Source of the DNA: Saccharopolyspora erythraea NRRL 2338
Lineage (GTDB): Bacteria > Actinomycetota > Actinomycetes > Mycobacteriales > Pseudonocardiaceae
Reading direction: 5' to 3'
DNA: 64,000 nt
Assembly: GCF_000062885.1 (NCBI RefSeq)
Contig: NC_009142.1
Coordinates: 620,001 to 684,000 of the forward strand
In this document: positions 1-10,042 of the stretch, piece after piece
Position numbering within the stretch: the stretch's first letter is position 1
Layout: each line of letters begins with the position of its first letter
Notes under the pieces: model-generated
Seen by the model: only the letters and a program-made list of their open reading frames with translations
Told to the model about the DNA's origin: nothing
The model's database searches: none
Program-made: the position numbers and the translations under genes

Positions 1-1804
1 CGTCGACGACGTCGGCCAGCGGCAGGGGGCTGACCAGCACGGTGGGGGCGATCTTGCGCAGCTCCAGTTCGTGCACGGCCGGGTTCGCCAGGACCTCCGC
101 CAGCAGCACCGGATCGTCGCAGCGCAGGAAGGCCGACGCGGTTCCGGCGCGCAGCTGTCCGTGCCGGCGCGCGACGTCGTCGATCAGGTAGGTGAGCGAC
201 TGCGGAATCGGCGTGCGCGAGCGGTTCCGGAAGAGCGCGTGCAGGTCGTCGGCCGTCCGTCCGGCGTCCAGGGCACGCCGGACGCTGCTCTCGCCAACCC
301 GGTAGACGGTGGCGCTGCCCGCCGACTCGACGTCGGCGACCAGCTTCATCTCGGCGGCCAGGTCCGGTTCGAGCCTGCCGGGGGCGACCACGGTCAGGTC
401 GGCCTGGACCAGCACGTGGTCGAGCGCCTCCGGCAAAGCCACGTGCCTGGCGGCCTCCGCGCCTCCGTCGGTCAGCAGGACCCGGCCGGCGGTGGAGAGC
501 GCGCCCATGGCGGTGATGCCGAGCACCGCCGCCTCCGCCAGCGTCCAGCGCACCAGGTCGTCGCGCAGCCGTCCGCCCTTGCGCGGCGCACGCCACGCGA
601 GCACCGCGGCCAGGTCGTCGGCGCCGCGGACTCCGTGCCCGGACGGCAACTCGTCGAGGACGTCGAGGACGCGGCGCCGGTCCTTCGGGGCCAGCGGCCG
701 GCGCAGGTCCTCCGACAGCGGCCCGAGCAGCCGGTCCTTCTCGTCGCGGGCGCCGATCAGGCCGGGGAGCCGGGGCAGGTCGAGCCACGACTGGGCGAGC
801 GCCGCCCAGCGGGTCTCGGGCATCGAGGCGAGCCAGCTGTCGGACTGGTAGGTCGGGATCCAGCGCGGCTCGGCCTCCTCGCTGTTGGCGACGAGCCCGG
901 CCGCGACCACGAGTTCGGCGATCAGCCCCAGCCTGGTCTCGTCGACCTCCATCGCCTTGCCCGCGCGACGCAGGTCGCGGACCCCGACACCGCCGGACTT
1001 CAGCACGTCTGGCGGGTCCTGGCCCCAGAGGTCGAGGAGCAGCTCGACGTGGCGCAGCAGTTCCAGCACCTCGCCCGCCGCCGTGGAGTCCACCGCGGAG
1101 GCCCCGGCGTCGGTCAGGTCCAGCAGCGGTTCCTCCGGTTCCACCCGGCCCATCGGGTGGTCGCCGCGCACGGCGAACGCGAGCTGGCGCGGCAGCTCGA
1201 CGGTCTCGGCGTCGCGACGCAGCAGCAGGCCCTTGGCCAGCAGCCGCTGCACCGGGTTGACCGCGCGTTCCAGCGGTGTCTGCGCGGCGGCGTCCCGGGT
1301 GCGGCCGATGGGGGAGCCATCGGCGAGCTTGCCGATCAGCCTGCGTTCGTCCTCGTCGAGTTCGGCGATCGCGGCTTTGGCCTGCGCCTCGGTGAGGTTC
1401 TCGGCGGGACGGCCGAGCCCGGCGGGGAACGTCGGCAGCGCCTCGCGCACCGCGGGGGAGATCGACAGCGCGTCGTCGTCGCCCCAGACCAGGGCGCGGG
1501 AGCGGAGGTCGTCGAGCGTGCGGCGGGTGCGCTGCGGGGTGACGTCGACGCCGAGCAGTTCGGCGGCGGCGCCCAGGGAGGCCGCCTCCACGTCGGCGTC
1601 GAGCAGGACGAGCGCTTCCAGGGTCGACAGGGCGAACGCGTCGAGGTCCTCGCAGGCCCGGGCCACCGAGGACCGGACCCCGGCGCGGGTGGCCAGCACG
1701 CTGCTGTCCGCGGGCGGGGGCGTGGCCAGGTCGGGCCGCATGCGCAGCAGTGCGACGAGGTCGTCGTCGCTGCGTTCGCGCAGCCAGTCGGCGAGTGCAG
1801 GCAT
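1..1804 (-). CDS. Helicase-associated (XPB/Ssl2 N-terminal-like) protein, C-terminus off the window
   Basis: About 600 codons lie in the window and the stop is beyond base 1. The protein begins [20 protein letters not shown], a start typical of actinobacterial helicase-associated proteins (Helicase_C_3 / XPB-Ssl2 N-terminal family), and continues with alternating helical segments and Leu/Ala/Arg-rich stretches. These proteins lack helicase motifs themselves and usually sit beside an XPB-type helicase gene (Rv0862c beside Rv0861c in M. tuberculosis), which would be expected just left of this window. The start is the ATG whose complement occupies 1802-1804. A role as partner of the XPB helicase in DNA repair is inferred from family and synteny, not shown here. 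Confidence 0.8.
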   Translation of the reverse strand, partial: MPALADWLRERSDDDLVALLRMRPDLATPPPADSSVLATRAGVRSSVARACEDLDAFALSTLEALVLLDADVEAASLGAAAELLGVDVTPQRTRRTLDDLRSRALVWGDDDALSISPAVREALPTFPAGLGRPAENLTEAQAKAAIAELDEDERRLIGKLADGSPIGRTRDAAAQTPLERAVNPVQRLLAKGLLLRRDAETVELPRQLAFAVRGDHPMGRVEPEEPLLDLTDAGASAVDSTAAGEVLELLRHVELLLDLWGQDPPDVLKSGGVGVRDLRRAGKAMEVDETRLGLIAELVVAAGLVANSEEAEPRWIPTYQSDSWLASMPETRWAALAQSWLDLPRLPGLIGARDEKDRLLGPLSEDLRRPLAPKDRRRVLDVLDELPSGHGVRGADDLAAVLAWRAPRKGGRLRDDLVRWTLAEAAVLGITAMGALSTAGRVLLTDGGAEAARHVALPEALDHVLVQADLTVVAPGRLEPDLAAEMKLVADVESAGSATVYRVGESSVRRALDAGRTADDLHALFRNRSRTPIPQSLTYLIDDVARRHGQLRAGTASAFLRCDDPVLLAEVLANPAVHELELRKIAPTVLVSPLPLADVVD

Positions 1805-2080
1805 CCGTTCCACGATACCGAGCGCGGGCCCGGAAACGACCCTCGCTGTGACGCCCGACAGGCTGTCGCCGGTCCGCCCTCGCGCGCCCGGAGTCCGCCC
1901 GTACACCCCAGCCGTCCGCCCGGTCGCCGCCGCGGCGGCTCGCGCCCCCGGGCGCCCGCCCGCGCGCGCCCGCCGGCGGGCCCGGTCACCCGGTGTGTCC
2001 CCGGCAACCCGTGGGTGAGTCCGGGCCGGGTATCCGGCAAACTGGAACTCGCAACAGCCTGAGTGGTCAGGAGGAATGAA

Positions 2081-2266
2081 GTGGCCGGAAAGACCAAGAA
2101 GGACCGCATCGACCCGTCGTGGCCGAAGGTCGGTGACGGGGAGCACCCCGTGAGCGAGTTCCTCGCCGACAAGCAGGGCGCGCTGTCCCCGTTCGGCGAC
2201 ACCAGCTTCCCGCTGTCGACCGAGACCGTCCCCTACACCCACCCGGTCACCAAGATCAACAAGTAG
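2081..2266 (+). CDS. Small conserved protein of unknown function (61 aa)
   Basis: A 61-residue hydrophilic protein without signal peptide or membrane segment; it starts [16 protein letters not shown] and ends THPVTKINK. The GTG at 2081 is chosen because a GGAGG lies seven bases upstream; an in-frame GTG at 2063 has no such site. It is divergent from the helicase-associated gene and occupies the place of the small conserved gene Rv0863 in the mycobacterial order. It contains conserved-looking short motifs ([19 protein letters not shown]) but no domain I recognise. Confidence 0.7.
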   Translation: MAGKTKKDRIDPSWPKVGDGEHPVSEFLADKQGALSPFGDTSFPLSTETVPYTHPVTKINK

Positions 2267-2290
2267 ATCCGCCGGGCTGTCAACACCTCC

Positions 2291-2307
2291 GGCCGGAAAC
2301 CGGCCCG
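2291..2307 (+). terminator. Short hairpin after the 61-aa gene
   Basis: A GGCCGG-AAA-CCGGCC palindrome lies 25 bases after the stop codon. It has no T-run, as is common for actinomycete terminators. It is short, so termination is only probable. Confidence 0.35.
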
Positions 2308-2347
2308 GATATCCCTCACATTCGTGAAAGTTCTAGGATTTTTCGTG

Positions 2348-2395
2348 CCGGGTGAACTTCGGTCGCTTTAGAGGTCCGCAAGGGCTTCACCCCGG
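2348..2395 (+). promoter_or_regulatory. Stem-loop in the malic enzyme leader
   Basis: CCGGGTGAA (2348-2356) pairs with TTCACCCCGG (2386-2395) with one bulged base, enclosing a 29-base loop. It follows an AT-rich stretch with a TAGGAT box (about 2333-2338) that could be a -10 element, so it would sit at the 5' end of a leader of about 135 nt before the malic enzyme. The function is unknown; it does not match a riboswitch I know. Confidence 0.35.
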
Positions 2396-2481
2396 ATTGG
2401 TGACCTGCTCCGGCGGCCGCCGCGGTCGTCCGGAGCGCGTCGCCCGGCCAAGTCCGAAGACTCTTGCGACAGGGGTGTGCC

Positions 2482-3936
<1,455 letters not shown>

Positions 3937-3957
3937 ACCGCGGACTACGCTCGTCGT

Positions 3958-4437
3958 ATGGCGCAGAGCGATCTCACGCACGTCGACGAGGCGGGCGCGG
4001 CCCGCATGGTCGACGTGTCCGGCAAGCAGGTGACCGCCCGGACGGCGGTGGCGAGCGGAGTGCTTCGCACCACCGCCGAGGTCATCGGCCTGCTGCGGCG
4101 CGACGGGCTGCCCAAGGGCGACGCGCTGGCGACCGGCAGGCTCGCCGGCATCATGGCCGCCAAGCGCACGCCCGACCTGATCCCGCTGTGCCATCCCATC
4201 GCGCTGTCGGGCGTCAAGGTCGACCTGGAGGTCGGTGACGCGGAGGTGCGGATCACCGCGACCGTGCGCACCACCGACCGCACCGGCGTCGAGATGGAGG
4301 CGCTCACCGCCGTCACCGGCGCCGGGCTCGCGCTGCACGACATGATCAAGGCCGTCGACCCCGCCGCCGTGCTCGACGCCGTGCGCGTCGAGCGCAAGGA
4401 GGGCGGCAAGACCGGCACCTGGGTACGCGAAGAGTGA
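3958..4437 (+). CDS. moaC: Cyclic pyranopterin monophosphate synthase MoaC
   Basis: MoaC, with MoaA, converts GTP to cyclic pyranopterin monophosphate, the first stage of molybdenum cofactor synthesis. The 159-aa length is normal for the family. Seen in the sequence are the family blocks VDVSGKQVTARTAVASG, the LIPLCHPI active-site motif and ALHDMIKAVDP near the C-terminus. It starts 21 bases after the malic enzyme stop and is followed by the moaB-moaE fusion 120 bases later, so the genes may be cotranscribed. The position equals moaC2 of M. tuberculosis. Confidence 0.96.
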   Translation: MAQSDLTHVDEAGAARMVDVSGKQVTARTAVASGVLRTTAEVIGLLRRDGLPKGDALATGRLAGIMAAKRTPDLIPLCHPIALSGVKVDLEVGDAEVRITATVRTTDRTGVEMEALTAVTGAGLALHDMIKAVDPAAVLDAVRVERKEGGKTGTWVREE

Positions 4438-4557
4438 AGCAGTGCTGGGACGGTCCCGCCGGTCGGGTGTAACCGGCCCGCGGAGTCGGCTCCCGGGTCC
4501 GTGCGCCGACCGGGCCGCCGGTCCCCGCAGGTACCCACTCCGAGACGGGAGAAGTCC

Positions 4558-5661
4558 ATGACGCGCACAGCTCGCGTGGTCGCGGCGTCGAACCGGGCCG
4601 CCGCCGGTGTCTACGAGGACCGGACCGGGCCGGTGATCGTGGAATGGCTGCGGGCCCGCGGCTACGAGTCACCTGACCCCGCGGTCGTCCCGGACGGCGA
4701 GCCGGTGGGCGCGGAGCTGCGCCGCGCGGTCGCCGACGGCGTCGACGTCGTGATCACCACCGGCGGCACCGGCATCAGCCCGACCGACCGGACGCCGGAG
4801 GTCACCGCCGAGGTGCTCGACTACCCGATCCCGGGCCTGGCCGAGGCGTTGCGCTCGGCGGGGCTGCCGCAGGTGCCGACGGCGGTGCTGTCGCGCGGTC
4901 TGGCCGGGGTCAGCGGTCGGACGCTGATCGTGAACCTGCCCGGTTCGCGGGGCGGCGTCAGCGACGGGCTCGGTGTCCTGGAGGGCGTGCTCGACCACGC
5001 GGTGGACCAGATCCACGGCGGGGACCACAAGCCGCACGGCGGGGCGGCCGCCTCCCACGGCGCCGTCACGTCGCATGGCGCTGTTGCGTCGCATGGGGGC
5101 GTCGCGTCGCACGGCGTTGGCGAGCCTCACGGTGGCATCGGGGAGCCGCACGTCGGCTCTGTCGCGGCTGACGGCTCCTCCGGCGGCGCGGTCGCCGCCG
5201 GCCAAGACCTCGGGCGCGCAGCGCCCGCTCGCACCCAGGCGTCCGTCCTCCGCGCGGACGTCGTCGACGAGGCGATCGACGTCGACGAGCTCTCGCGGCT
5301 CGTCGAGCACCGCGCCGCGGGCGCCGTCGTGACCTTCGGTGGAGTGGTCCGCGACCACGACGGAGGCCGCGGCGTCCGGGAGCTGGAGTACACCGGCCAC
5401 CCCAGCGCGGGCGACGTGGTCGCCGAGGTCGCGCGCGAGATCGCCGCCCGCTTCGAGGGCGTGCGCGCCATCGCCGTCGCCCACCGCATCGGCCTGCTCG
5501 CCATCGGCGACGTGGCCCTGGGCTGTGCGGTCGCCGCCGAACACCGCAAGCAGGCCTTCGACGCGTGCTCGGAACTCGTCGACGAGGTCAAGCGCCGCCT
5601 CCCGATCTGGAAGCGCCAGGTCTTCGACGACGGCTCCGAGGAATGGGTCAACTGCCCCTGA
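4558..5661 (+). CDS. MoaB/Mog-MoaE fusion protein with a His-rich linker
   Basis: A single 367-aa reading frame joins two molybdopterin enzymes. Residues 1-150 are a MoaB/Mog-type domain (molybdopterin adenylylation) with TTGGTGISPTDRTPE and VNLPGSRGG. Residues 235-367 are MoaE, the large subunit of molybdopterin synthase, with EHRKQAFDACSELVDE and LPIWKRQVF. Residues 153-198 form a linker with repeated SHG and EPHG units carrying about ten histidines. In M. tuberculosis mog and moaE2 are adjacent separate genes in this place, so the fusion is a local variant. ATG at 4558 follows GGGAGAAG. The MoaE half would need a MoaD partner, available from the gene at 8510-8797. Confidence 0.93.
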   Translation: MTRTARVVAASNRAAAGVYEDRTGPVIVEWLRARGYESPDPAVVPDGEPVGAELRRAVADGVDVVITTGGTGISPTDRTPEVTAEVLDYPIPGLAEALRSAGLPQVPTAVLSRGLAGVSGRTLIVNLPGSRGGVSDGLGVLEGVLDHAVDQIHGGDHKPHGGAAASHGAVTSHGAVASHGGVASHGVGEPHGGIGEPHVGSVAADGSSGGAVAAGQDLGRAAPARTQASVLRADVVDEAIDVDELSRLVEHRAAGAVVTFGGVVRDHDGGRGVRELEYTGHPSAGDVVAEVAREIAARFEGVRAIAVAHRIGLLAIGDVALGCAVAAEHRKQAFDACSELVDEVKRRLPIWKRQVFDDGSEEWVNCP

Positions 5662-5689
5662 CGGCAGGAGGGGCTTGTGCGGGACGGGC

Positions 5690-6190
5690 AGGGACTGCGG
5701 CCCGTGCTCGCTTCACTCCGGCTCGGCTCTGCCGCCCTGGCTCGGCTCAGCTCTGTCAGGTCCGCCTCGGCTCTGTTCGCCCGGCTCGGTCTTTGCCGGA
5801 CCTGGCGCGCTCGGCCTCGGCTCTGGCTGGCCCGTTCGCGCTGACCGGCTCGACTGACCCGACTCGATTCGAGCTGACCGGCTCGCCCCGACCTGAGCCG
5901 CTTCGGCTTGGCCCCGCTCGGCTCTGTCCGACCAGTGGCGGCACGGTCTGATCTGGCCCGGATCGGGCTACCTGACCTGTCTCGGGCTGACCTGGCCACT
6001 GGACCATGTCTGCCCCGGCTCGTCTCGGCGTGCCCCGGCCCCGCTCTATCCGGCTCGTTTCGAGCGACTTGGCCTCACACCTGGCTCGACTGCTTGCCAC
6101 GTGGCTGCTCGGACTAGCTGGCTTGATTCGGCCTGGCTGGCTCGACTCGCCCGTCCCTCCACACATCGGATCCGACACGCCCACGGCGTG
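5690..6190. repeat. Low-complexity stretch built on degenerate CTCGGCTCTG units
   Basis: Between the moaB-moaE stop and the terminators of rpfA lie about 640 bases without a convincing gene. CTCGGCTCTG occurs at least four times exactly, with many variants (CTCGGCTCAG, GACCGGCTCG, CTGACC). The + strand is strongly C/T-rich relative to its surroundings. Open frames here have poor codon structure. It looks like a decayed minisatellite or repeat-expanded intergenic DNA. Confidence 0.6.
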
Positions 6191-6304
6191 TCGTGTCCTT
6201 GCCTGAGGACCGGCCCACTGGTGCTTCGGTACGGCGTTTGGTCGCCTCGGTGCAGGTGTGGTGCACCGCTTGGTCATCGGAGGGGATCACGGTCTGGAAA
6301 TGAC

Positions 6305-6339
6305 GGAACCCCACCGCTGGGGGATGGCGATGGGGTTCC
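6305..6339 (-). terminator. Hairpin downstream of rpfA (distal)
   Basis: GGAACCCCA (6305-6313) pairs perfectly with TGGGGTTCC (6331-6339). Together with the next hairpin it lies just after the rpfA stop and could end transcription from either side. Confidence 0.6.
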
Positions 6340-6355
6340 GAGTTTCAGGGGGCGC

Positions 6356-6386
6356 GTCGCGTCAGCATTCGGGGCGCTGACGCGAC
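6356..6386 (-). terminator. Hairpin downstream of rpfA (proximal)
   Basis: GTCGCGTCAGC (6356-6366) pairs perfectly with GCTGACGCGAC (6376-6386) around a nine-base loop, 42 bases after the rpfA stop. Confidence 0.65.
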
Positions 6387-6427
6387 CCGCGCTCCTGGGG
6401 TCCGTCCGGCCGTCAGGCCGGCCCTGC

Positions 6428-7033
6428 TCACTTGATGTCGAGCTTCTGGCCCGGGAAGATCAGGTTCGGGTCCTTGATGATGTCGCTGTTGCGCTCGGCG
6501 ATCTTCTTGTAGTCGACGCCGAACTTCTCGCCGATCTTGCCGAGCGTGTCGCCCAGCTGCACCGTGTAGTCGCCGCCGCCGGTCTGCACCGGGCTGGTGG
6601 TCTTGGTCTGGGTGCGGGTCTGGGTCTTGGTCTCGGTCTTGGTGACCTTCTTGGTGGTCTTGGTGCTACCACCGCTCCAGTTCAGCTTGGCGCTGCAACC
6701 CGGCCACGCGTTCTTGCCCTGCGACGCGAGGACCTTCTCCGCGACGGCGATCTGCTCCTCGCGGGTGGCGTCCTTGGCGTTGCTCGCGTACTGGGTACCG
6801 CCGTAGGCAGCCCAGGTCGAGGGGGTGAACTGGAGGCCGCCGGAGAAGCCGTTGCCGGTGTTGGCGCTCCAGTTGCCGCTGCTCTCGCACTGCGCGAGGG
6901 CGTCCCAGTCGGCGGCGTTGGCGGGGGCGGCGATCGCGAGCGGGGTGGCGATCACGGCACCGGCGACGGCGACGCGAGCCGCGGCACGAGCGGCATTGGA
7001 GGGTTTGCGGTGCTTGCCGTGGTAACGAGCCAT
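6428..7033 (-). CDS. rpfA: Secreted resuscitation-promoting factor with LysM domain (RpfA-like)
   Basis: This 201-aa exported muralytic enzyme cleaves peptidoglycan and in relatives wakes dormant cells. Residues 1-40 are a signal peptide ending APANA. Residues 41-113 are the Rpf transglycosylase domain, starting ADWDALAQCESSGNW with the catalytic Glu at 50. Residues 123-153 are a Lys/Thr-rich spacer (TKTETKTQTRTQTKT), and 155-200 a LysM wall-binding domain. The ATG at 7033 is chosen over a start 28 codons upstream because GGAGAGAGG precedes it and because the upstream part lies inside the riboswitch. Synteny between moaE and moaD2/moaA2 matches Rv0867c rpfA. A c-di-AMP riboswitch and a CRP-type box lie upstream, so control by both nucleotides is likely. 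Confidence 0.93.
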   Translation of the reverse strand: MARYHGKHRKPSNAARAAARVAVAGAVIATPLAIAAPANAADWDALAQCESSGNWSANTGNGFSGGLQFTPSTWAAYGGTQYASNAKDATREEQIAVAEKVLASQGKNAWPGCSAKLNWSGGSTKTTKKVTKTETKTQTRTQTKTTSPVQTGGGDYTVQLGDTLGKIGEKFGVDYKKIAERNSDIIKDPNLIFPGQKLDIK

Positions 7034-7044
7034 GTTCCTCTCTC

Positions 7045-7185
7045 CTGCCGCGCCTGCGAAGTGAGCTGTCGGGTTCGGGCTGAGAGGCAGCCCGGCCGGT
7101 CCTCGGACCGGCTTCACCCCTAGGGCGTTCGGGGCGCCCAGTGGTGGTTCCCCCGCCCCTGTCCGGTTTTTCCTGTTTCGGGGAT
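7045..7185 (-). promoter_or_regulatory. c-di-AMP (ydaO-type) riboswitch upstream of rpfA
   Basis: Read on the minus strand, the leader contains GGGGGAACC, GGGGTGAAGCCGG, a GGACCGGCCGGGCT arm, CTCTCAGCCCGAACCCGACA and GCTCACTTCGCAGGCG. These are, in order, the conserved blocks of the actinobacterial ydaO riboswitch. It ends about ten bases before the ribosome binding site of rpfA. This class binds cyclic di-AMP and usually turns off cell-wall lytic genes. The 5' boundary is approximate. Confidence 0.88.
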
Positions 7186-7263
7186 CCGGAGGCCCGCCGG
7201 ACAGGGCTCGGCGCTGCGGGCTTCCGGGTTCTCGCTTGGCCGGTTCGGGGCCGACCGAGGAGC

Positions 7264-7292
7264 GACACTACGTAATCAACGAGCCGATCGGA
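7264..7292 (-). promoter_or_regulatory. Candidate rpfA promoter
   Basis: On the minus strand TTCCGA and TAGTGT are separated by 17 bases, with TAGTGT at 7264-7269. A start near 7257 would give a leader of about 224 nt that carries the whole riboswitch. The -35 element is weak, so this rests on spacing and position. Confidence 0.4.
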
Positions 7293-7304
7293 AATCTCTG
7301 CTTA

Positions 7305-7320
7305 TGTGACGGTGGTCACA
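7305..7320. promoter_or_regulatory. Perfect CRP-type box (TGTGA-N6-TCACA)
   Basis: TGTGACGGTGGTCACA is an exact match to the TGTGA-N6-TCACA palindrome of the CRP/GlxR family. It lies just upstream of the candidate rpfA promoter on the minus strand. In M. tuberculosis, CRP (Rv3676) is known to control rpfA, which supports a real site here. Confidence 0.75.
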
Positions 7321-8509
7321 GTAACGCTGCGGTTGGGTGATCCGATCCGAGGTATCTGTGCTGATCAGCGCGTCGTTATCAAGTCGTGTCCGGCCCGAGA
7401 TCGATCACCGTCAGTGAGGCGTGGGTCACCCTTTTTCCGCCGTTGCAACGTCGGTGTCAGCCTGCCGTAACGCCGAATTCGGGCTCCCAGGGCGGGATTC
7501 CGACCCTTGATCAACATCACTGATCGAGTTCACGTGGACGCGATCCGTGATCGAAGTGCGTGGTCGCGCGGTCGCCTCCGCTCGACTCGCGCGACCGCGT
7601 CGGAGACGATCTGCGCGCCAGGCGCGAGACATCGGACGTATTCGAGCCATGTGCGCAGAGCAGTCGAACACATACCGACATCACACGAGCGGGTTATCCC
7701 GACACGCCAAGTGCGTGTTGTATACGCGCATGCGCGCGGGCGCGGGCGCGCGGGCAGGTAGATAAGGAATGGTCGCGGGCGTCATCGGAGGGACTCGTGT
7801 TCGCCGCGGGCGGACGGCGGGGTTCCGCCCGGGAGGCGACTTGCGGAGCGGGTATGGCGCGATCTCGGCGATGCGGGCTGTGACGAGAGGCCGAACAGCC
7901 CGCGAGCCGTGATCGGATCTGCGGTCGGCGCGCGGTCGGCTCGGCGGCGCCAATGCTGATCATTCCGCGGCGGCGTTGGCCTGACCGCGCGGTGGCGGGA
8001 TGCGCGGTAGCGGCGTCTATAGGGCTGTGTGCCTGCGCCTCAAGGCGCGGCTCGCTGGGCGTGCCGTATGTCGGGGCGCGCGGAGGGCGAATCGCGTTGA
8101 CGGCCTCGCCCGACGACCACCGGCACATGCCGCCCGGCCGCGCGCGGTCCGCGCAGTCCAGCCTCCTGCACGGCCAACCGTCTCGTCCGGGCGCACGGCC
8201 GCTTACCAGGGCTCGCGCGGTTTGAGGCGCCGGACGGCCTACTGGCCCGCGTTGCCAAGCTGCCTCGGGTCACGCCTTGCGGCCTACCGCGCCGGACCGC
8301 CTACCGGCGCCCGCCCCGCTGGCCGCCCAATCGGCGATCGACTGGCCGCATGCGCGGCTACTGCTGGGCTGCCCGCCGCCTACCGGCGCCGACGCCGCCT
8401 ACCGGCGGCCCGGCTCGTCCGGCCACTGCGCCAACTCGCCAACCGGCGCCCGTGCTGCCAGGCCGCCCGGTCTGCCGCCGGCGGCCCGCCACCGCGCTGC
8501 CGCCCCGGC
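7321..8509. other. Gene-free region between the rpfA control region and moaD
   Basis: No open frame here has family motifs, a good ribosome binding site and actinomycete codon structure together. 7400-7560 carries several GATCA/TGATC palindromic words. 7719-7738 is a perfect alternating purine-pyrimidine tract. 8225-8500 has repeated CCTACCGGC units. Promoters may be present but I cannot place one firmly. Confidence 0.5.
8225..8500. repeat. Degenerate CGCCTACCGGCG-type repeats downstream of moaD
   Basis: CGCCTACCGGCG occurs three times (near 8299, 8388 and 8397), with variants GGCCTACTGGCC and GCGGCCTACCGCG. Several copies are near-palindromic. Their position just after the moaD stop suggests repeat-derived 3' flanking DNA; function is unknown. 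Confidence 0.5.
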
Positions 8510-8797
8510 TCAGCCGCCGGCGAAAGGGGGTAGGACGTCGAACTCCGCGCCGTCGGGGATCTCGACGGCGCGGTCCCGGACGGCTACGCCGTCGAGGAGG
8601 AAGCTGCAAGCGGGCACCACCTCGGCGAGTCGCTCGCCGTGGGTGCTGAGGACCGCCTCGATGAGGTCCGACGCCCGCACCGGCCGCCCGTCGGCGGGCC
8701 TGGCGAGGCGCACGACCTCCTCCGCGACGCCGGCGGCGGCGCGCGCCCCGGCGAAGTAGCGCACCTTGACCGCCAGGTGCTCCGACACCGCCGTCAT
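8510..8797 (-). CDS. moaD: MoaD/ThiS-family molybdopterin synthase small subunit
   Basis: A 95-aa ubiquitin-fold sulfur carrier. It starts MTAVSEHLAVKVRYFAGARA and ends PDGAEFDVLPPFAGG; the C-terminal Gly-Gly is the site that is adenylated and made a thiocarboxylate. It begins four bases after the moaA stop, so the two form an operon. The partner large subunit would be the MoaE half of the fusion at 4558-5661. Equivalent to moaD2 (Rv0868c) by position. Confidence 0.92.
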   Translation of the reverse strand: MTAVSEHLAVKVRYFAGARAAAGVAEEVVRLARPADGRPVRASDLIEAVLSTHGERLAEVVPACSFLLDGVAVRDRAVEIPDGAEFDVLPPFAGG

Positions 8798-8801
8798 CGG
8801 C

Positions 8802-9860
8802 TCAGCCCCCGATCGCGCTCATCGGTCGCGACGGCTGGGCGAAGCCCTCGGTGTCCATGCCGTGCCCGGCCTTCTTCGCCCACATCGTCTCCTGCCACAG
8901 CCTCATGATCTCCTCGTCGCCCGCTCCCGCCCGCATCGGCCCGCGCAGGTCGGTCTCGGTGGTCGAGAACAGGCACGACCGCAGCTGCCCGTCGGCGGTC
9001 AGCCGGGTGCGGTCGCAGGTCGCGCAGAACGGCCGGGTCACCGAGCCGATGACGCCCACCGTCGCGGGCCCGCCGTCGACGAGCCAGCGCTCGGCGGGTG
9101 CCGAGCCGCGTTCGGCGGTGTGCGGGGTCAGGTCGAACTCCGCGCCGAGCATCTCCAGGATCTCTTCGGCGGTGATCATCTGTCCGCGGTCCCAGCCGTG
9201 CTGCGGGTCCAGCGGCATCTGCTCGATGAACCGCAGCTGGTAGTCGTGCTCGACGCAGTAGCGCAGCAGGTCGCACGCCTCGTGGCCGTTGAGTCCGCGC
9301 ATCAGCACCGTGTTGACCTTCACCGGTTCCAGCCCGGCGGCCTTGGCCGCCTCCAGTCCTTCGAGGACGTCGGAGAACCGGTCCCGGCGGGTCAGCTCGC
9401 GGAACGTGTCGCGGTCGAGCGTGTCGAGCGAGACGTTGACCCGGTTCAGGCCGCCGCGCTTGAGCGCGTCGGCGTAGCGGCCGAGGTTGATGCCGTTGGT
9501 GGTCAGCGACGTCTTCGGCTTCGAGGGCAGCTCGGAGGTGGCGCTGATGATGTCGACGAGGTCCTGGCGCAGCAGCGGTTCTCCGCCGGTGAAGCGGACG
9601 TTGGTCACGCCGAGCTCCTCCACCGCGATCCGGATCAGCCGGATCATCTCGCCGGTGTCGAGCAGTTCCGAGCGCTTGAGCCACGGCAGCCCCTCGGCGG
9701 GCATGCAGTAGGTGCAGCGAAGGTTGCACTTGTCGATCAGCGACACCCGCAGGTCCCTGGCTATGCGGCCGAAGCGGTCCACCAGGTGCGGGGTGTCGGG
9801 GCGAGTCGACATGTCGGTCGTGGGACGCACGACCGGGATTCCCAGGTCCACCGCGGTCAC
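8802..9860 (-). CDS. moaA: GTP 3',8-cyclase MoaA (radical SAM)
   Basis: MoaA rearranges GTP to 3',8-cyclo-7,8-dihydro-GTP for molybdopterin synthesis. The 352-aa protein has the radical SAM cysteines C45, C49 and C52 (CNLRCTYC), the second 4Fe-4S cluster ligands C279, C282 and C296, the FTGGEPLLR SAM-binding motif and the functional C-terminal Gly-Gly. The first codon is GTG at 9860. No strong ribosome binding site precedes it, but a TAGGGT box about ten bases upstream would fit a leaderless transcript. First gene of moaA-moaD; divergent from the molybdate regulator. Confidence 0.96.
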   Translation of the reverse strand: MTAVDLGIPVVRPTTDMSTRPDTPHLVDRFGRIARDLRVSLIDKCNLRCTYCMPAEGLPWLKRSELLDTGEMIRLIRIAVEELGVTNVRFTGGEPLLRQDLVDIISATSELPSKPKTSLTTNGINLGRYADALKRGGLNRVNVSLDTLDRDTFRELTRRDRFSDVLEGLEAAKAAGLEPVKVNTVLMRGLNGHEACDLLRYCVEHDYQLRFIEQMPLDPQHGWDRGQMITAEEILEMLGAEFDLTPHTAERGSAPAERWLVDGGPATVGVIGSVTRPFCATCDRTRLTADGQLRSCLFSTTETDLRGPMRAGAGDEEIMRLWQETMWAKKAGHGMDTEGFAQPSRPMSAIGG

Positions 9861-10042
9861 CTTCCGACCCTAACGCGCTCGGGCGCTGATTTCGATCGGC
9901 GCGCAGGCATTTGTACTGGTTCTCCGAAACCGGCATCTGCCCAGGTAGTGGCATCGGAGGATGCTACGAAACCGATCACGGTGACGCGTTTGCGGGCCAC
10001 AACCCTGGTTGCCTCCGCCTTTGCGGACGTATCGTCTCTGCC

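Noticed and set aside
71-2062. 663-codon open frame on the plus strand
   Set aside because: It is the antisense shadow of the helicase-associated gene; its protein has biased composition (Arg, Gln, Val, Gly) and no motifs.
5756-6277. 173-codon minus-strand frame in the repeat field
   Set aside because: Composed of translated repeats rich in Arg, Ser, Gly and Pro, with no ribosome binding site and no family pattern.
7694-8128. 144-codon minus-strand frame in the gap before moaD
   Set aside because: No good start signal, codon pattern unlike neighbours and no recognisable domain.
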